Shown: positions 22,801 to 33,758 of the stretch, in pieces | Layout of the letters: the number at the start of each line of letters is the position of its first letter | Numbering within the stretch: the first letter of the stretch is position 1 | Assembly: GCF_000340215.1 (NCBI RefSeq) | Contig: NW_006921535.1 | Coordinates: 5,015,528 to 5,079,527, forward strand | Length of the DNA: 64,000 nucleotides | Source: Pseudocercospora fijiensis CIRAD86 | Lineage: Eukaryota > Ascomycota > Dothideomycetes > Mycosphaerellales > Mycosphaerellaceae | Direction of reading: 5' to 3' | Notes under the pieces: generated by a model | Database searches by the model: none | What the model was told of the DNA's origin: nothing | Seen by the model: only the letters and a program-made list of their open reading frames with translations | Made by a program: the position numbers and the translations under genes

Positions 22801-23368
22801 CATCCATGCCACCCAGGTCGACTACGGCGACGGAGAAATGACGGGCCGACGCACGATCAAGCCGGTCTCTCGATTCGACGGGGTCATCATGCCAGCACCT
22901 CGCAAGCGATCACGAATGCGCAACGCTGGAGATGGGGATGACGTGACTCCCAGCATGACACCCGAACGTGGCAACACTCCTTCGCTGTCCTTGGCAGGCA
23001 CTACCAATAATGCCGACGGCGGCTTTGTGGCTGCCACTCGCGGTCGCTGGGCTGGTCATGTTCCCAAGCGCATTCGAGAGCTTCGCGGCGAAAGCGTCAG
23101 CTCACAGCGCAGCGCCAGTCCTGACAGCGCTTCTCCACAACCCGGTCAGATCCGCAAGGGCAGACCTCCCGGAAGCAAGAATCACCACAAGCGCAAGGAC
23201 GCTGGCATCAAGAAGGGCCCCAGGAAGCCGAAGGTCTCCAGCGACCCACAGCAAGGAGATGTGGTTCCAGAGCAGTCTGTGACGGCCACCAAGCCTCCTC
23301 CATCAATTCCGCCTCCCGACCCAATGAGTCTGGATGCCATCATCTCGCCGCAACCGGCATCTGCATAA
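19883..23368 (+). CDS. Large nuclear-type protein with six copies of an unassigned HP..F.H.G.G motif and an AT-hook
   Basis: An intronless frame of 1,161 residues from ATG at 19,883 (ATG at 19,817 is an alternative). It is highly charged and mostly low-complexity, with an Asp/Glu tract near residues 120-145. A motif of about 24 residues occurs six times, at about residues 157-179, 370-394, 437-459, 513-537, 624-647 and 689-712. Its core is [H/Y/W]P-x3-[F/W]-x-[H/Y]-x-G-x-[G/S]-x-[Y/W]-x-R, for example HPEIEFIHRGQGRY, HPQFEWTHVGGGWF and HPDEVFHHRGQGRW. Near the C-terminus RKGRPPGSKN is an AT-hook-like DNA-binding element amid basic runs. I infer a chromatin-associated or nuclear scaffold protein. 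I do not recognise the repeat as a named domain. The 3' end of the gene is partly duplicated downstream. Confidence 0.85.
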   Translation: MDRSPARSTSSPRRRRDLYGDSLTAMRRTTSNQSSTSSELLVAGPSERPVHASHQQPPSHTSARPTRMSTMPAAPTRSYVVAGYFSIRFGSDALKDAHRQILSKAPQPSHYPSSDGDGEGDDDDDSSADEAVTDDDDDDDDDAVEETEGPNHRGTYSKDYVLKHPEIEFIHRGQGRYLPVSELKPDPVISSPRPTRSSPLHPDFQETMLTKHLRHSNSRTATTSDTTDMMYQALAQEIDDHRRKHNPAAREKRGPALKHQFNLICDLFKNTPRSDWLKACDQIKDVNHREVARKWVKAMEREFPSPSTTIENSHEARARPSRQAKSTSLAAVPSIEHRRSSRLVDAPSNYDEGDEEVDDSDVSDSPDRTFTRDYVDAHPKEQFYHTGNGYYRRGSRTMSMTRSKRRESSHSQAVKYSSSDAEEEVEEEVDEEETVKGDELYKYPGIIFHHKGNSYYKRGVAPNGRRGTFVVGANGEKVPYDPNPKTTTSDRHEVKLLRKASVTSLDLEPNGTVRREFTEQHPQFEWTHVGGGWFRRKHSNTNVLNPAFTTPTASSERRSSRVSTNFSRDDPESHISDEMTRTSERRKRASRNDAGDDMESLNGSQSRMKPPHSISRSDSSELFDLNYVNLHPDEVFHHRGQGRWARGLPPPGSSNKIAVRGPVDEAERNDRPVNEHGEVAPLPTALVRREEGPDKWPQLRWVYRGGGKWCQKTKEEIEADARAALAPPHKKQRTSIGSRPKGAGAGAEAQVRREAKANKGKAPASKHLLKAGKIVRKRSQQSVLLGGDTSKASSGSQSKAPTPKPVPLSEELDKLTAEDLPSFWKDEWSEDEKEDADDEATKWLREPANGFRPIKGWQAMVAAMEKYAPGSRSLGSLKALAANAQSALKDIQDEFLLLDQVVARNPIKGNERNPVKGGRVAVSHEIWEDKKESTLYDYVFDAKKIGFQDPDAQKIVRDAEGRELRRRRNNRKDIHATQVDYGDGEMTGRRTIKPVSRFDGVIMPAPRKRSRMRNAGDGDDVTPSMTPERGNTPSLSLAGTTNNADGGFVAATRGRWAGHVPKRIRELRGESVSSQRSASPDSASPQPGQIRKGRPPGSKNHHKRKDAGIKKGPRKPKVSSDPQQGDVVPEQSVTATKPPPSIPPPDPMSLDAIISPQPASA

Positions 23369-23455
23369 GGAGTCTGTACTTTTTACTGCACTCTGCTGTT
23401 ACTGCTACAGAGCCTCCATCAATTCCGCCTCCCGACCCAATGAGTCTGGATGCCA
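23297..23455 (+). repeat. Partial tandem duplication across the stop codon of the repeat-motif gene
   Basis: A 43-base segment of the last coding exon (23,297-23,339) recurs exactly at 23,413-23,455 in the 3' flank. It is followed in both places by a similar GAGTCTGT...TTTTTACTG sequence. The spacing is 116 bases. The second copy lacks the codons between and is not translated in the main frame. Confidence 0.88.
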
Positions 23456-24100
23456 GAGTCTGTCTTTGCTTTTTACTGTACTCTCGTCTGTACCCATAGC
23501 ACGGAGCTGGGAAATGGTACGTAGCATGGCATGGCATTACGCCCACGAATAGGGCCAGAATAGCAGTGTAGCCACGAGGCATAATCATGAAAATTGTATC
23601 CACAACCCAAACTTCTCCGTCCATCCCGACAGCTGACTGAACACGCTCTCGGGGCCACTTTCCGCACGTGAACTCAAGAAGTCGCGACCACTGCCCATAC
23701 GCACTTTCCACGTCATCGCTCGGAGAGAGCAACGACGACGGGCATGGAGAAGATTCCACCTTCCAAGCCTCACCGCTGCGGCCATACATCGACAGCCGGC
23801 ATCCGACAGTCTGGCAAATATGGATAGTGCTTTTGAACATCTTGCATTTCATTCAATCATGGCTAAACCCTAAAAGTCCCTCCCCACTTCCACCCCACAT
23901 ACATATGCCTATGCTTACTCGATCGATCAACCAAAAAGAAAAGTAGCCTGGGATATTATGCATATACTCACACTCACACTCTCACACCTTCAAGTTTGAT
24001 ACTGTCTGTTATCCAACCCCACCTCAACGCCGACGCTTCCCATGAAACACACACCCCCCCAACTTCCCATTCACAACCTTACTTTTCTTTCCCTGCATCA
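23369..24100. other. Intergenic between convergent genes
   Basis: Holds the 3' flanks of the repeat-motif gene and the IQGAP gene, the partial duplication, and a CACACTC-rich stretch at about 23,965-23,990. A 170-codon minus-strand frame here overlaps the duplication and looks spurious. Confidence 0.5.
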
Positions 24101-27100
24101 CTACTCATCGCGATAAAACTTCTTAAAAACCAAATGCAGCAACAAATTCACGGCAACCTTCGCCGCACCGTTACTCTCCTCGAACACACTGATCGAAGCC
24201 TTATTATCGTATTGCGCTTGCAGTAAATCGTCAAGAAGTAGATTCGCGCTGGCGCCGGGAAGCATCATGCTCCCGGAGCTGGCCTCGAGATGGAAGACAC
24301 CGACTTCATCGGAACTGATGACGACGTTCAAGTTGCCCCAATGTTCGGGAGAGTAGCCCTTCCATGACAATAGGACCCCTTTGTCGGCGAGTTGTCGTGC
24401 CGAGTACTTGTACGATCCGAATTTGGGTTGCCGGCCTGCACGTTCGAGTTCTCGTTCATGAGACCATTGTTTGGTGAAGGGCATGACGAATTTGTGCTTT
24501 CCCGTCTTCTTGTTGGCGAGCGTGTGGAGGCATTGTTCGATGTAGTCATTATAGGATTGGAGCTGGTCTTCGAGGAATTGCGCTTTGCTGTCGAGCTGGG
24601 AGAGGGTGGCGCGCGTAGATTCCACTTCGCGTTGCCGTTCGAGACGTCTGCGGTGCTTTTGTCTGATGTCGCCTGCCAGGGCGTTGAGGATCTCTTGGTA
24701 GTTGTTGTGTCGGCTCACGCGGAATTGAGGTGCAACGTGTGGTGACTCCAGTTTGAGGATGTTCTCGAGAGCTGTTGATTTCAACTCGGCGTAGGTCATG
24801 CCTTGAAGGTCAAGCAAGTCTCTGCGGTCCTCTGAGAGAGCTGATGGCGCTTCGGAATATACCGATTGTGCTCTGGTGGATCGCATAGAGCCTCGACCAT
24901 CAAAAGCTGATGTCGTCCTGCGATGTCCTCCTCGGCTGTGTGATAATTCTTTCTCCGCGAGCTCTTCCTGTACCAGTGATATCCATCGATCGGCGTCCTC
25001 GTGTGTAATCGGACGCAGCAAGATCTCCATGAGGTTCGTGCCTGACTGTACACGGATGATGTACAACACCAATCTTTTGGTGGCCGTGAAGAGTTGTCTA
25101 GCTTCCGCATTCGGGTCCTCCTCGACTGTGAATCTGGACTTGAGCGTCAGCGTAATCTCGTTGCCATTGGTCGCACTGCCAAGATCACTCTCATTGCTCT
25201 TGGCCGTGCCGAGATCGGATAACAGTGCCTTGATAGGGTCATCTCTGCTTTGAGCAATGGCTGAAATGTTGTCCGCAATGAGGCTGTGAAGAGCAAAGAT
25301 ATCGACCAGCTTGATGTAAAGCGTTGGCTTTGTCGTGGCGTACAAGTCGCTGAACTGATCGGCGTCATAGTGCTCCTCAGGCGAGGGCAGGTCGAAGAGG
25401 TGCTGTAAGCAGTCCTGCCATCTGTCCAAAGACTCTGTAACCCAGTTGTTGAGCGGCTGCAGGTAAAGGTTCTCGGCGGCGAAGAGGCGTCCTGCGCTAC
25501 AGATTTGTCCCACCACCAGGATGACCTGTGCCAAGTTACGTTTGTGAACAGGGCTGAGACCACGATCCACTACTCCCCACATCTCCGGCTCTCGCATTGC
25601 GGGTAGGATGTAAGACTTCCAGAGCCACGTTCCGACTAGCATAGCGAGGTGACCAGGATCTTCTCGCGGGAATTGTGCACACAGAGCTCGATGCTGTTCG
25701 GTGGCAAGGTAACGGAGTCCGTATGGCATGCGCTGCATTGATTCTTCGAAGCTGAGGAAGAAGCCATCGCCAAGGTCGCGTAAGTCTTCCAAGTGCTGCA
25801 CGTATCGAGGTCGAACATCCTCTTGCCTGATGACGATTTCTCTAGGCAGATCTCGTGGTCGCTGCGATGGTTGTCCCGTGGAGAGCTCTTCGTTATTGAG
25901 GATAGCACGGTAGATCTGCAGCGGGTCGCTTTCCAGGTCCAGATGATCTTGCGCACAAATGCCATTTCGAACCATGCTTCCGAGTAATGTCTTGAGCCAT
26001 GCTCGTTCGCGAGGATTCCGGACATAATTGAGGATGAGGCGCTGCTGGAAGGTGCCGTTCTGCTGTCGCATGAAGTCCTCAATGCTAGGGCAGTAGGAGA
26101 TGGTCAGCTGCGTGCTTGCTGCTAGAATCTTCATGAAGAAGTATTCTTCTCTGCTCTTCTGGGCGTATCCAAAAAGCGTGAGCATGAGTCGCTCGTAATT
26201 CTTGCTGTCTTTCTCCGGCAGACCACGGCTCGTGAGGACACCAAACGCCCGTGCAAGGTAGTGTGGCTGAGTCTGAAGCAAGAAAAAGAGCTCTTCATAG
26301 CTTGACAGCTTCTTCCGGGAGTTCTTGTTCAATGCCTTGAGATCGAGACCAGACGGATGGGCCAAACTGGTACCAGAGCGCAGCAATTGGGACGCGGAGC
26401 CGCCGAAGTGCTTCTGATGCTTTACGACCTCATCCAGTGTGATCTTGTTCTTGACCAGCAACGCGATCTTGACATCGAGGCCTTCGACGTAGCTTTCAAC
26501 AAGCTCATTTCGACGAACGCTCTCCACGACTTGTCTTCGGAGACGCTCGGACTCATGCTCGCCCTCGTAGTCAAGATTGGAGTCTGTTAGCAGGTGGAGA
26601 TGCCTTCTCACGACAGGCAGAGGCGGATTCTTGCCGTTGACCAAGCTCTTATAACTCTCACCTTGCTGCTTGGCCCTTACGAACGACTGTAGCTTGATGA
26701 CCTTTTGCATATTTTCGCGGTAGTGCTTGCGCTTGTCGGCGAACCTCTTTCGAACACTGAAGCCGCGCATAGCACATTGCAGCTCCTCTACTGCGGCCTC
26801 GTGCTCTTCAATTTCGGCAAGAAGTTCGCCGATTCGTGCGCGCTCAAGCATTGCCCGTGCAAGCGATTGAAGATCGGTGATGCTGGCCTCTTCTTTCTCC
26901 ATATCAACGAGCTGGTCGAATATTCGCTGCCTTTCCACGTACGCGCGTGCCATCGCTTGCACACTGGTGAGCTGTGGCTCTTGTTCTTCGAGCGCAGCAA
27001 GTTTCTCGCCTATGCTCCTGCGCTGAAGCATTGCTCTCGCGCACGACTGTAGAGTTTTGATGCCTTCTGATTGCGCTTGCAGGCCCTCCTCAATGTCTTG

Positions 27101-29605
27101 GTATGTAGATCTCGCAGCTCGACCTCGAACTAGTGCTTGGAAGCTCTTGACGTTGTCATCTTGTGTTTGCAACTCCTCCTTGACGTCCATGTGCATCGAT
27201 CTCGCTGCCTGGGCTCGTAGAAGTGACTGGAACTTGACGATGCCAGCCGCGCGACCTTGGAGTGCGCCTTTGGTCCTAGCTTGGCGCAATCGTTCGATGA
27301 GGCCTCTTGCAGCGGACTGCGCTTGAACAATGCTTGGCTCTTCGAACTTCCTCTCGCCATGCTCGTTCGCTTGCTGCCGCCTCTGGATCATTGCTCTTGC
27401 AGCGGCTTGTAGAGAGACCAGCTCGACCGCCTGTGCTTTTGCTGCGGCATGCTGAGTGGCCTTCTGCCTTCGCGCTTGGGCACCACGAGCAAGGCCTTGC
27501 AGCTGGGCAATGGCATCTTCGGCATCCCAAAGCTGGTTCATAATACCTCCGACTCTCATACGTTCAAGAGCACCGCGAGCAGCCGCCTGGAACTCGGACA
27601 CCGCACCTTCAGTCTTTTCGTCTCTGGTTTCGTGCCAGAGATCTCCAGCTCGCCATCTGCCAAGAGCGCCTCTGATCGCCGCTTGGAAGTCCTTCACACC
27701 GTGTCTTGTCGCGCGGAGTTCGGTCTTGATTATCTTGGTTTGCGCGCGCTCCTTGCGCCCACGCCACAGACTTTGCACAAACACACGCAGCGTGTTCGAT
27801 GCTTAAGGCAGGGTCTAGACTCTTAAGCTGANNNNNNNNNNNNNNNNNNNNNNNNNNNNNNNNNNNNNNNNNNNNNNNNNNNNNNNNNNNNNNNNNNNNN
27901 NNNNNNNNNNNNNNNNNNNNNNNNNNNNNNNACGAGAGCACCGCGTATTTGAGTCTGCAGATCGATGAGGATTCTTCTTGTCCTGCCAGCCGCTCCTCAG
28001 GGGTTGGTTCTGGCGGCGGAGGTCTTCTTCGACCTGCATGGCTTCACGCATGCCGCCAAAGTTGGGCATCTGAACACCACTTCGATCGATGCCTTTCTGA
28101 GTCTCCTCAAGCTCGTGCTCCTCGAATTGCAGCTGACCCACCAGGTTGCCGATGCGAAAGTCCGTGATGCCTTTTCGAAAGAGAAGCCATGATACGGCGT
28201 GAATGCAGTAGATGACTTTCGGGATATTCTTCTTCTCGTATAGATCGATGAGCTCAAATCTGAACAATTCGGGAAGCTCAATCTCTGCCAGCAGCCGGAA
28301 GAACAGTGCCGTGTTGTCGGTATGCCGGTAGGTGAGTGGCGATCCGCGCCATATGCGTTTATTGCCCAAGGCCTTCTGCTGTTCAACCGGAAGTTTAGGA
28401 GCAAGACGAACAACTACCTCTGCCAAGGTAACACCATCGCGTAGGTGCTCTTCAAGTTGGACGATTGGGGGCAGCTTTTCAGGTTTCAGAACATCTTCTA
28501 TCCATGCTCGGGCTTCTCCAATGTGACAAAGATATTCATACGCTTGTAGATGTTTCCGTTGGGTGTCCATCCATTTCGTGCTTGAATATTGCGAAGCAAA
28601 ATTCGACTGCTTCTGAGCGGTAGGCCTGACAGATCCTGATCTTTGGAGTTTCCTTCTACCCATCAGTCCTGCTACCTGCTCGTCTGGAGAATGCACGCTG
28701 AGATCCTCGGTGGACTCGTGTGAGGCAGCCATCTTGCTAAGATGGCGTAGCTGCGGCGTTGAAGACTTCTGCAAGGCACCAATGTCTTCACCATCGAGCT
28801 GCGGAGGGACGACATCCACGGTGTTGAAGCGAACATGACCTCGTGATCGTGGCTTCGTGCTTGCACGCATGGAATCTGATCTTGACAATGATGCGATGCT
28901 GTTCTTGTTGGCGAATGTCGGCGAGTGCGGCGGTTTCAAATCGGGGGACGCAGGTCGTATCGATATATCATCACTATAGCCTCTCGAATGGCCAGGCGAT
29001 CTGGTTGGAGGCGGCGCAGGCGATGTCGCGCCATCTCTACTTCGCGGCCGTTCTCTAATATTCTCTTTCGACTCCGTGCGGATGTGAGAGAAGGCATTCG
29101 AGGCTGGCGGCTCGCGTGATGTTGTGGGAGGGCTCGCATTCTCCGCTACGGGCTTGAGCACGCTCCGGCTCTCACTCCTCCCAATGCCCTTGCGCCAATC
29201 ATCGTCGCGCACTCTCTTGGGTGTCACGTCCATCTTGGAGGGACTGCGCTGCAACTGCTTCGACTCCTGCTCGGCCTGTTCGCGCTGCTCCCACTTGGCA
29301 AATGCGGCGTTTTTCTTGACCGGCGACTCTGATCGATCCCGCTTTGCGCTGGTCGGCGTGCGCGTCAAGAATGGATCGTTGCTTGCGGTGGAGTCATAGC
29401 CGCTGAGCCCTCCCAGACTGCAGCCAGAACTCGCATTACTGCTGAATGTGCCTTGCCGACTCGGAGTAGTGGAACGATCGGTGTCGCTGTTGTTGGAGCG
29501 CGTAGAGACTGTATGCCGCAGGGGCGACGACTTGGTGGGACTGTGATTTCGAAAGCGATTGTGAGGAGGGCTCGTCGGCGAGCTCAGCGCTGAATAGGAA
29601 GGCAT
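24101..29605 (-). CDS. IQGAP / Rng2-type Ras-GAP-like scaffold (interrupted by assembly gap)
   Basis: An actomyosin-ring scaffold of the IQGAP family. The N-terminus, from ATG at 29,605, is a long Ser/Pro-rich tail. A calponin-homology domain follows at about residues 355-480 (YLCHIGEARAWIEDVL ... IYCIHAVSWLLFRKG) and binds actin. Then come at least 13 IQ-like repeats (pattern [VFL]Q-x3-R-G/A) at about 27,780-26,640, expected to bind calmodulin-type light chains, plus one more (LQTQIRGAL) at the gap's other edge. A RasGAP-like domain lies at about 26,300-25,500 and a RasGAP C-terminal domain at about 24,760-24,110. IQGAPs usually lack GAP activity. A 100-N gap cuts the first IQ region, and the frames on either side do not join simply: the CH frame and the flanking IQ motif differ by one base. 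So the exact protein is uncertain. Confidence 0.92.
27832..27931. other. Assembly gap, 100 N
   Basis: Exactly 100 unknown bases, the conventional length for a gap of unknown size. It falls inside the IQ-repeat part of the IQGAP gene, a repetitive region likely to break assemblies. Confidence 0.99.
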
Positions 29606-30136
29606 GGCGCTGGTGACTGCCCGAGTCAGGCCAGGCTGTGTGGTGGGAGAAGTTGTGTCTGCGAAGATGGAGGAAAGCGTAGGGTGAGTGTCCCGCGCGT
29701 GGAGGCCGTTGCTATGGGAGTTTCGCTGCAGAACTCATCGTCGACAACGTCATAGCACGCTTCCTACTTTCACATGCATGGCAGACAGCGATCATGTGAA
29801 AGCGAGAAGGTGAATGCGAGAATCTGGCGAGGAATGCAGAGGAGTCTGGAGGCTGGTGGGACGCGGCCTGGTTGCACAATTGATGTCGGAGCTTCAATGT
29901 TGACTCTTCCATTGTTTACTTCTCGCCCGGTTCCCGCCGAAGATCTGATAAGACCCATCGGGTTAGCGTGATCTGGACCCTGCACTGATCTTTTTCCTCA
30001 CACCGAGGCGTGTCGCCCTTTTCCTCTCCTTCTCTTCTCTCTTGGGGTAAGTCCATTTCCTTGATCGCGCGACAGCTTGGCGACTCCAATTCTAACAGTG
30101 AGCCAGGCACATCAATCTACGACCCGCACATCCAAA
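29606..30136. promoter_or_regulatory. Divergent promoter, IQGAP and IMP dehydrogenase
   Basis: The genes on either side are transcribed away from this 531-base segment. A pyrimidine-rich run (about 30,008-30,044) lies just upstream of the IMPDH start, as is common in fungal promoters. No clear TATA box. Confidence 0.5.
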
Positions 30137-32032
30137 ATGGCCGCCGCAAACAGATCTTTCGATATTGACGGTGTCCATCTGAAGAAGCACCTGTCGAAGG
30201 GCGTGGAGTTGAATGGACATGCTGCTGAGGAGAACAGGTATGCAGACGCCTCCAGTGCGCTCGAGGCCTTGGCGCTATACAAGCAGAAGGACGGCATCTC
30301 GGTCGAGCAGCTGTTGGACGAGACGAAGCAGGGTGGCCTTACATACAATGACTTCCTCATCCTTCCAGGATATATTGGCTTCCCTGCGAGCCAGGTCGAC
30401 CTCACGAGCAAGCTCACGCGTAAAATCACGCTGAAGACGCCTTTCACATCTTCTCCCATGGACACCGTGACCGAAGACAACATGGCAATCCACATGGCTC
30501 TTCTTGGCGGCGTAGGCGTCATCCACCACAACTGCAGTATCGAAGACCAGGCAGCAATGGTCAGGAAGGTCAAGCGATATGAAAACGGCTTTATTACCGA
30601 CCCAGTTGTCATTTCGCCTTCCACCACTGTAGGCGAGGCCGTGGCATTGAAGGAAAAGTGGGGATTTGGTGGCTTCCCAGTCACTGGTGAGTTGCACGCC
30701 TCTTTCCTCACTCTTGCCACTCCCTCGTATGATGCTACAACATCAAATTAACTTTCGTTCAACCGTATGCTCTTGCGCCAACGTGCCTCGAGTACTGTGG
30801 AGAAACATCTTCTGACTTCCCACCCAACCCACGTTCAGCACCTTACCAGAATTTGCTGGGCATCACTGACATGATGCCTTGTAGAGAACGGGAAACTTCG
30901 CAGCAAGCTCCTCGGAATCGTCACCCCACGAGACACTCAATTCCACTCCGACTACGATGCGCCAGTCACCGAAATCATGTCCACAGACCTTGTCACTGCC
31001 TCGGAAGGCGTTAGCCTTTCTGAAGCCAACAACATTCTCAGCAAGAGCAAGAAAGGGAAGCTGCCAATCGTCGATGGCTCCAACAACCTCATTTCACTTC
31101 TGAGCCGAAGCGATTTGATGAAGAACCTCAACTATCCGCTCGCCACAAAGGTGCCAGGTACCAAGCAACTGCTTTCTGCTGCGGCAGTTGGAACCCGCCC
31201 AGTCGACAAGGAGCGCATTGCCGCTCTCGTGGAAGCCGGCCTTGACGTCGTCATCCTCGACTCCAGCCAGGGTAACTCCATGTATCAGATCGAGATGATT
31301 CGGTGGATTAAGAAGAACTTCCCGGACTTGCAGGTCATCGGTGGAAATGTGGTCACTCGCGACCAGGCCGCTTCGCTGATTGCAGCTGGCGTTGATGGTT
31401 TGAGAATCGGCATGGGAGCAGGGAGCGCATGTATCACACAGGAAGTCATGGCTGTTGGACGACCCCAGGCAACTGCTGTATACCGCGTCACCGAGTTCGC
31501 CGCTCGCTTCGGCGTGCCATGCATTGCCGACGGCGGCATCCAGAATGTTGGACACATCGTCAAGGCCATCGCTCTCGGAGCGAGCACGATCATGATGGGT
31601 GGTCTTTTGGCAGCCACAACCGAGTCACCCGGTGCATACGTTGTCGGACCAGACGGTCAGCTGCGCAAGACCTACCGAGGCATGGGCTCCATCGATGCAA
31701 TGGAAGATAAGAAGGCCGGTGGTGTCGGAGACAAGGCCAATAACACTGCCAAGAACGCTGGAACTGCACGCTACTTCTCGGAAGGAGACAAGGTCCTCGT
31801 GGCCCAGGGTGTCTCCGGGGCAGTGCTTGATCGCGGCTCCGTCACCAAGTTCGTACCATACCTCATGGCAGGTGTTCAGCACTCTCTGCAAGATGCTGGA
31901 GTTCTGAGCGTCCAAGCTCTGCGGGAGGGTGTCCGAGCCGGCGATGTGAGATTCGAGTTCCGCACAGCTTCTGCACAGGCTGAAGGCAATGTGCATGGCA
32001 TGGTCGGTGTTGAGAAGAAGCTGTACTCATAA
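30137..32032 (+). CDS. Inosine-5'-monophosphate dehydrogenase
   Basis: Oxidises IMP to XMP with NAD+, the committed step of GTP synthesis, in the cytosol as a tetramer. Exons 30,137-30,686 and 30,885-32,032 give 565 residues. The 198-bp intron splits GFPVTG from ENGKLRSKL inside the CBS (Bateman) region. Start ATG in context CAAAATGGCC. Motifs include [12 protein letters not shown] near the N-terminus, [11 protein letters not shown], the paired CBS region ([19 protein letters not shown]), LDSSQGNS, the catalytic Cys loop [10 protein letters not shown] (Cys about residue 366), [11 protein letters not shown] and the flap segment [11 protein letters not shown]. All expected catalytic elements are present. 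The enzyme is the usual target of mycophenolic acid, but nothing in the context suggests a resistance paralogue. Confidence 0.97.
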
Positions 32033-32262
32033 TTGCTTCTTCGTAGGCACAAAGGCTGTGATGCGGCAAGGCAAGTCGTGCTGTTTTTGAGGGGTCCAGA
32101 AAACGGAGTTGGCTGCTTGCATTGGGACGATATCAAATGATTTATGTACGATGAAAAGAATATCATATTGGAGCCACGCTCCTCCCTCTTTCGCTTCGCT
32201 GCCAAGACCTGGACAACGCCACCTCAGCTGTCAAAAAGAAGTCTCCTTCAACATGGCTTCTC

Positions 32263-33287
32263 TGCAATAAATGCACGACTCTAGATTTACCTCGGATCTT
32301 CACTGGACCTGGCAGCAATGAAGAGATCGAGAGCCGAGGCGCTCGCTGCGAACTGTGTCAGCTCATTCTTTCAGCTATTGAATACGGACCATGGAATTAC
32401 AGAGGCAAGCTAGATCAAGAAGATGGCTTTGTCCTGCATCCAGTCGCTACAGCAGCTCTTCAATGTAAAGCTGTAGATGGAGAAGTGACATCGAGAGCGT
32501 TCAGACTCTATATCTACACTGATGAATTCGAGGACGCGGGAGATGTCATGCTTGATGGAAAGGACTCTAGACTGCTTGGGAGGCCAGCGCGCAGATACGG
32601 GCGTCTCACGGAACCCCAGCAAATCAACTATGGTGTGGTCCAAAGCTGGATATTGGACTGCGAAGCGCGACATGAGAAGTGCAATGAGGCCTATCGCTCT
32701 GTACCTGCTGTCCAGCACCTTCCAGAGCAGTCGCTGCTAATTGATTTGCACAAGCAACGCCTGGTCCACGCTCTACGGAATGCTCAGTACACTGCACTCA
32801 GCTACAAGTGGGGAGAAGCTCAGCAGTACCTGACGCTTGAGAAAGAAATAGAGGCTCTTCAAAAGCCTGGAGCCTTGACTACTCGTCCGCTGCCATCGAC
32901 CGTTCGTGACGCCATTACTCTCACCAGCAATATTGGTCTGGAGTACGCTTGGATTGATGCAGTCTGTATCATACAGGATAGCCCATCCCATAAAGCCAAG
33001 CAGATCAGTCAAATGCATCTGGGATACGGCTGTGCTACTGTCACAATCGTGGCCGCCTCAAGTGCTCACGCAGATGATTCACCACTCCACGATTCAATTC
33101 CCATTTCAATCTCAATCCCGTGAGATCTGCATTTGGATACGTATGTCCCACCGCCAAAGCAGAAAGAATACACGTCTGGCTGTGGAAGTTTTGTCGTGGT
33201 CATCAACCGATTACCAAACTTTGGGGCCGAAAATTGGGATTTGCATGCACGATCATACCTAACATGTGATCAATTTGATTGTTGTTG
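32263..33287 (+). pseudogene. HET-domain (heterokaryon incompatibility) gene, degraded
   Basis: The frame carries a Cys pair region (CNKCTTLDLPRIF ... CELCQL) and then a HET domain: YTALSYKWGEAQ, LPSTVRDAI, YAWIDAVCIIQDSPSHK and MHLGYGCATVTIVAAS. HET proteins mediate non-self recognition and cell death in filamentous fungi. There is no ATG in frame between the stop at 32,152 and the conserved Cys region. An in-frame TGA at 33,121-33,123 interrupts it, after which the same frame continues with YVPPPKQKE and NWDLHARSYL, a conserved HET-protein segment, and then stops at about 33,287. The long C-terminal part usual in this family is missing. It is probably a relic; an unseen upstream exon and an intron over the TGA remain possible. 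Confidence 0.72.
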
Positions 33288-33758
33288 AGAGGCAATGGGA
33301 ATGTTGTGAGGAGGATTGCTATGGCTATGGCTGACGATTGGTGATGTGGGAGTTTGGAGGGATGTGGAGAGGGAGTGGAGGTCGGTGAAGTTTTTGTGAG
33401 GGTTACCTATGGTATACGGCATTTGGGCTTGATGATATGTGAGAAGTAGTGATTGTTTCGTAAGTCATTCGTCTGGTTCGATGATCGTGTTATGGGCTAC
33501 TTGACCTTCTCTTTCTTGTTTTCCTGGCATGGCGGAGCGACGTCGTCAGTAAGGTATCAAAGCTGGAGAACAGCAACTGAGCACTACAATGGATGTACTC
33601 AAGCAGCAAATATCCCAAAAGACGATGATTGATGTAGTAGAAGCTCTGCAGCGCACAATTCAACAGGGTATCAATTTCGCCGCTGCCAACTTCAGTACAA
33701 CATTTGAGATCAACTTCATCGAAACAACACACTCGCGCCAGTTTCCAACAAGCCATAC
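33288..33758. other. Intergenic
   Basis: Between the HET relic and the 3' end of the AIM24-family gene. No gene seen; it may contain further decayed HET sequence. Confidence 0.45.

Noticed and set aside
23340..23852. 170-codon minus-strand frame between convergent genes
   Set aside because: Overlaps the end of the repeat-motif gene and its duplicated flank; no start context, no domain.
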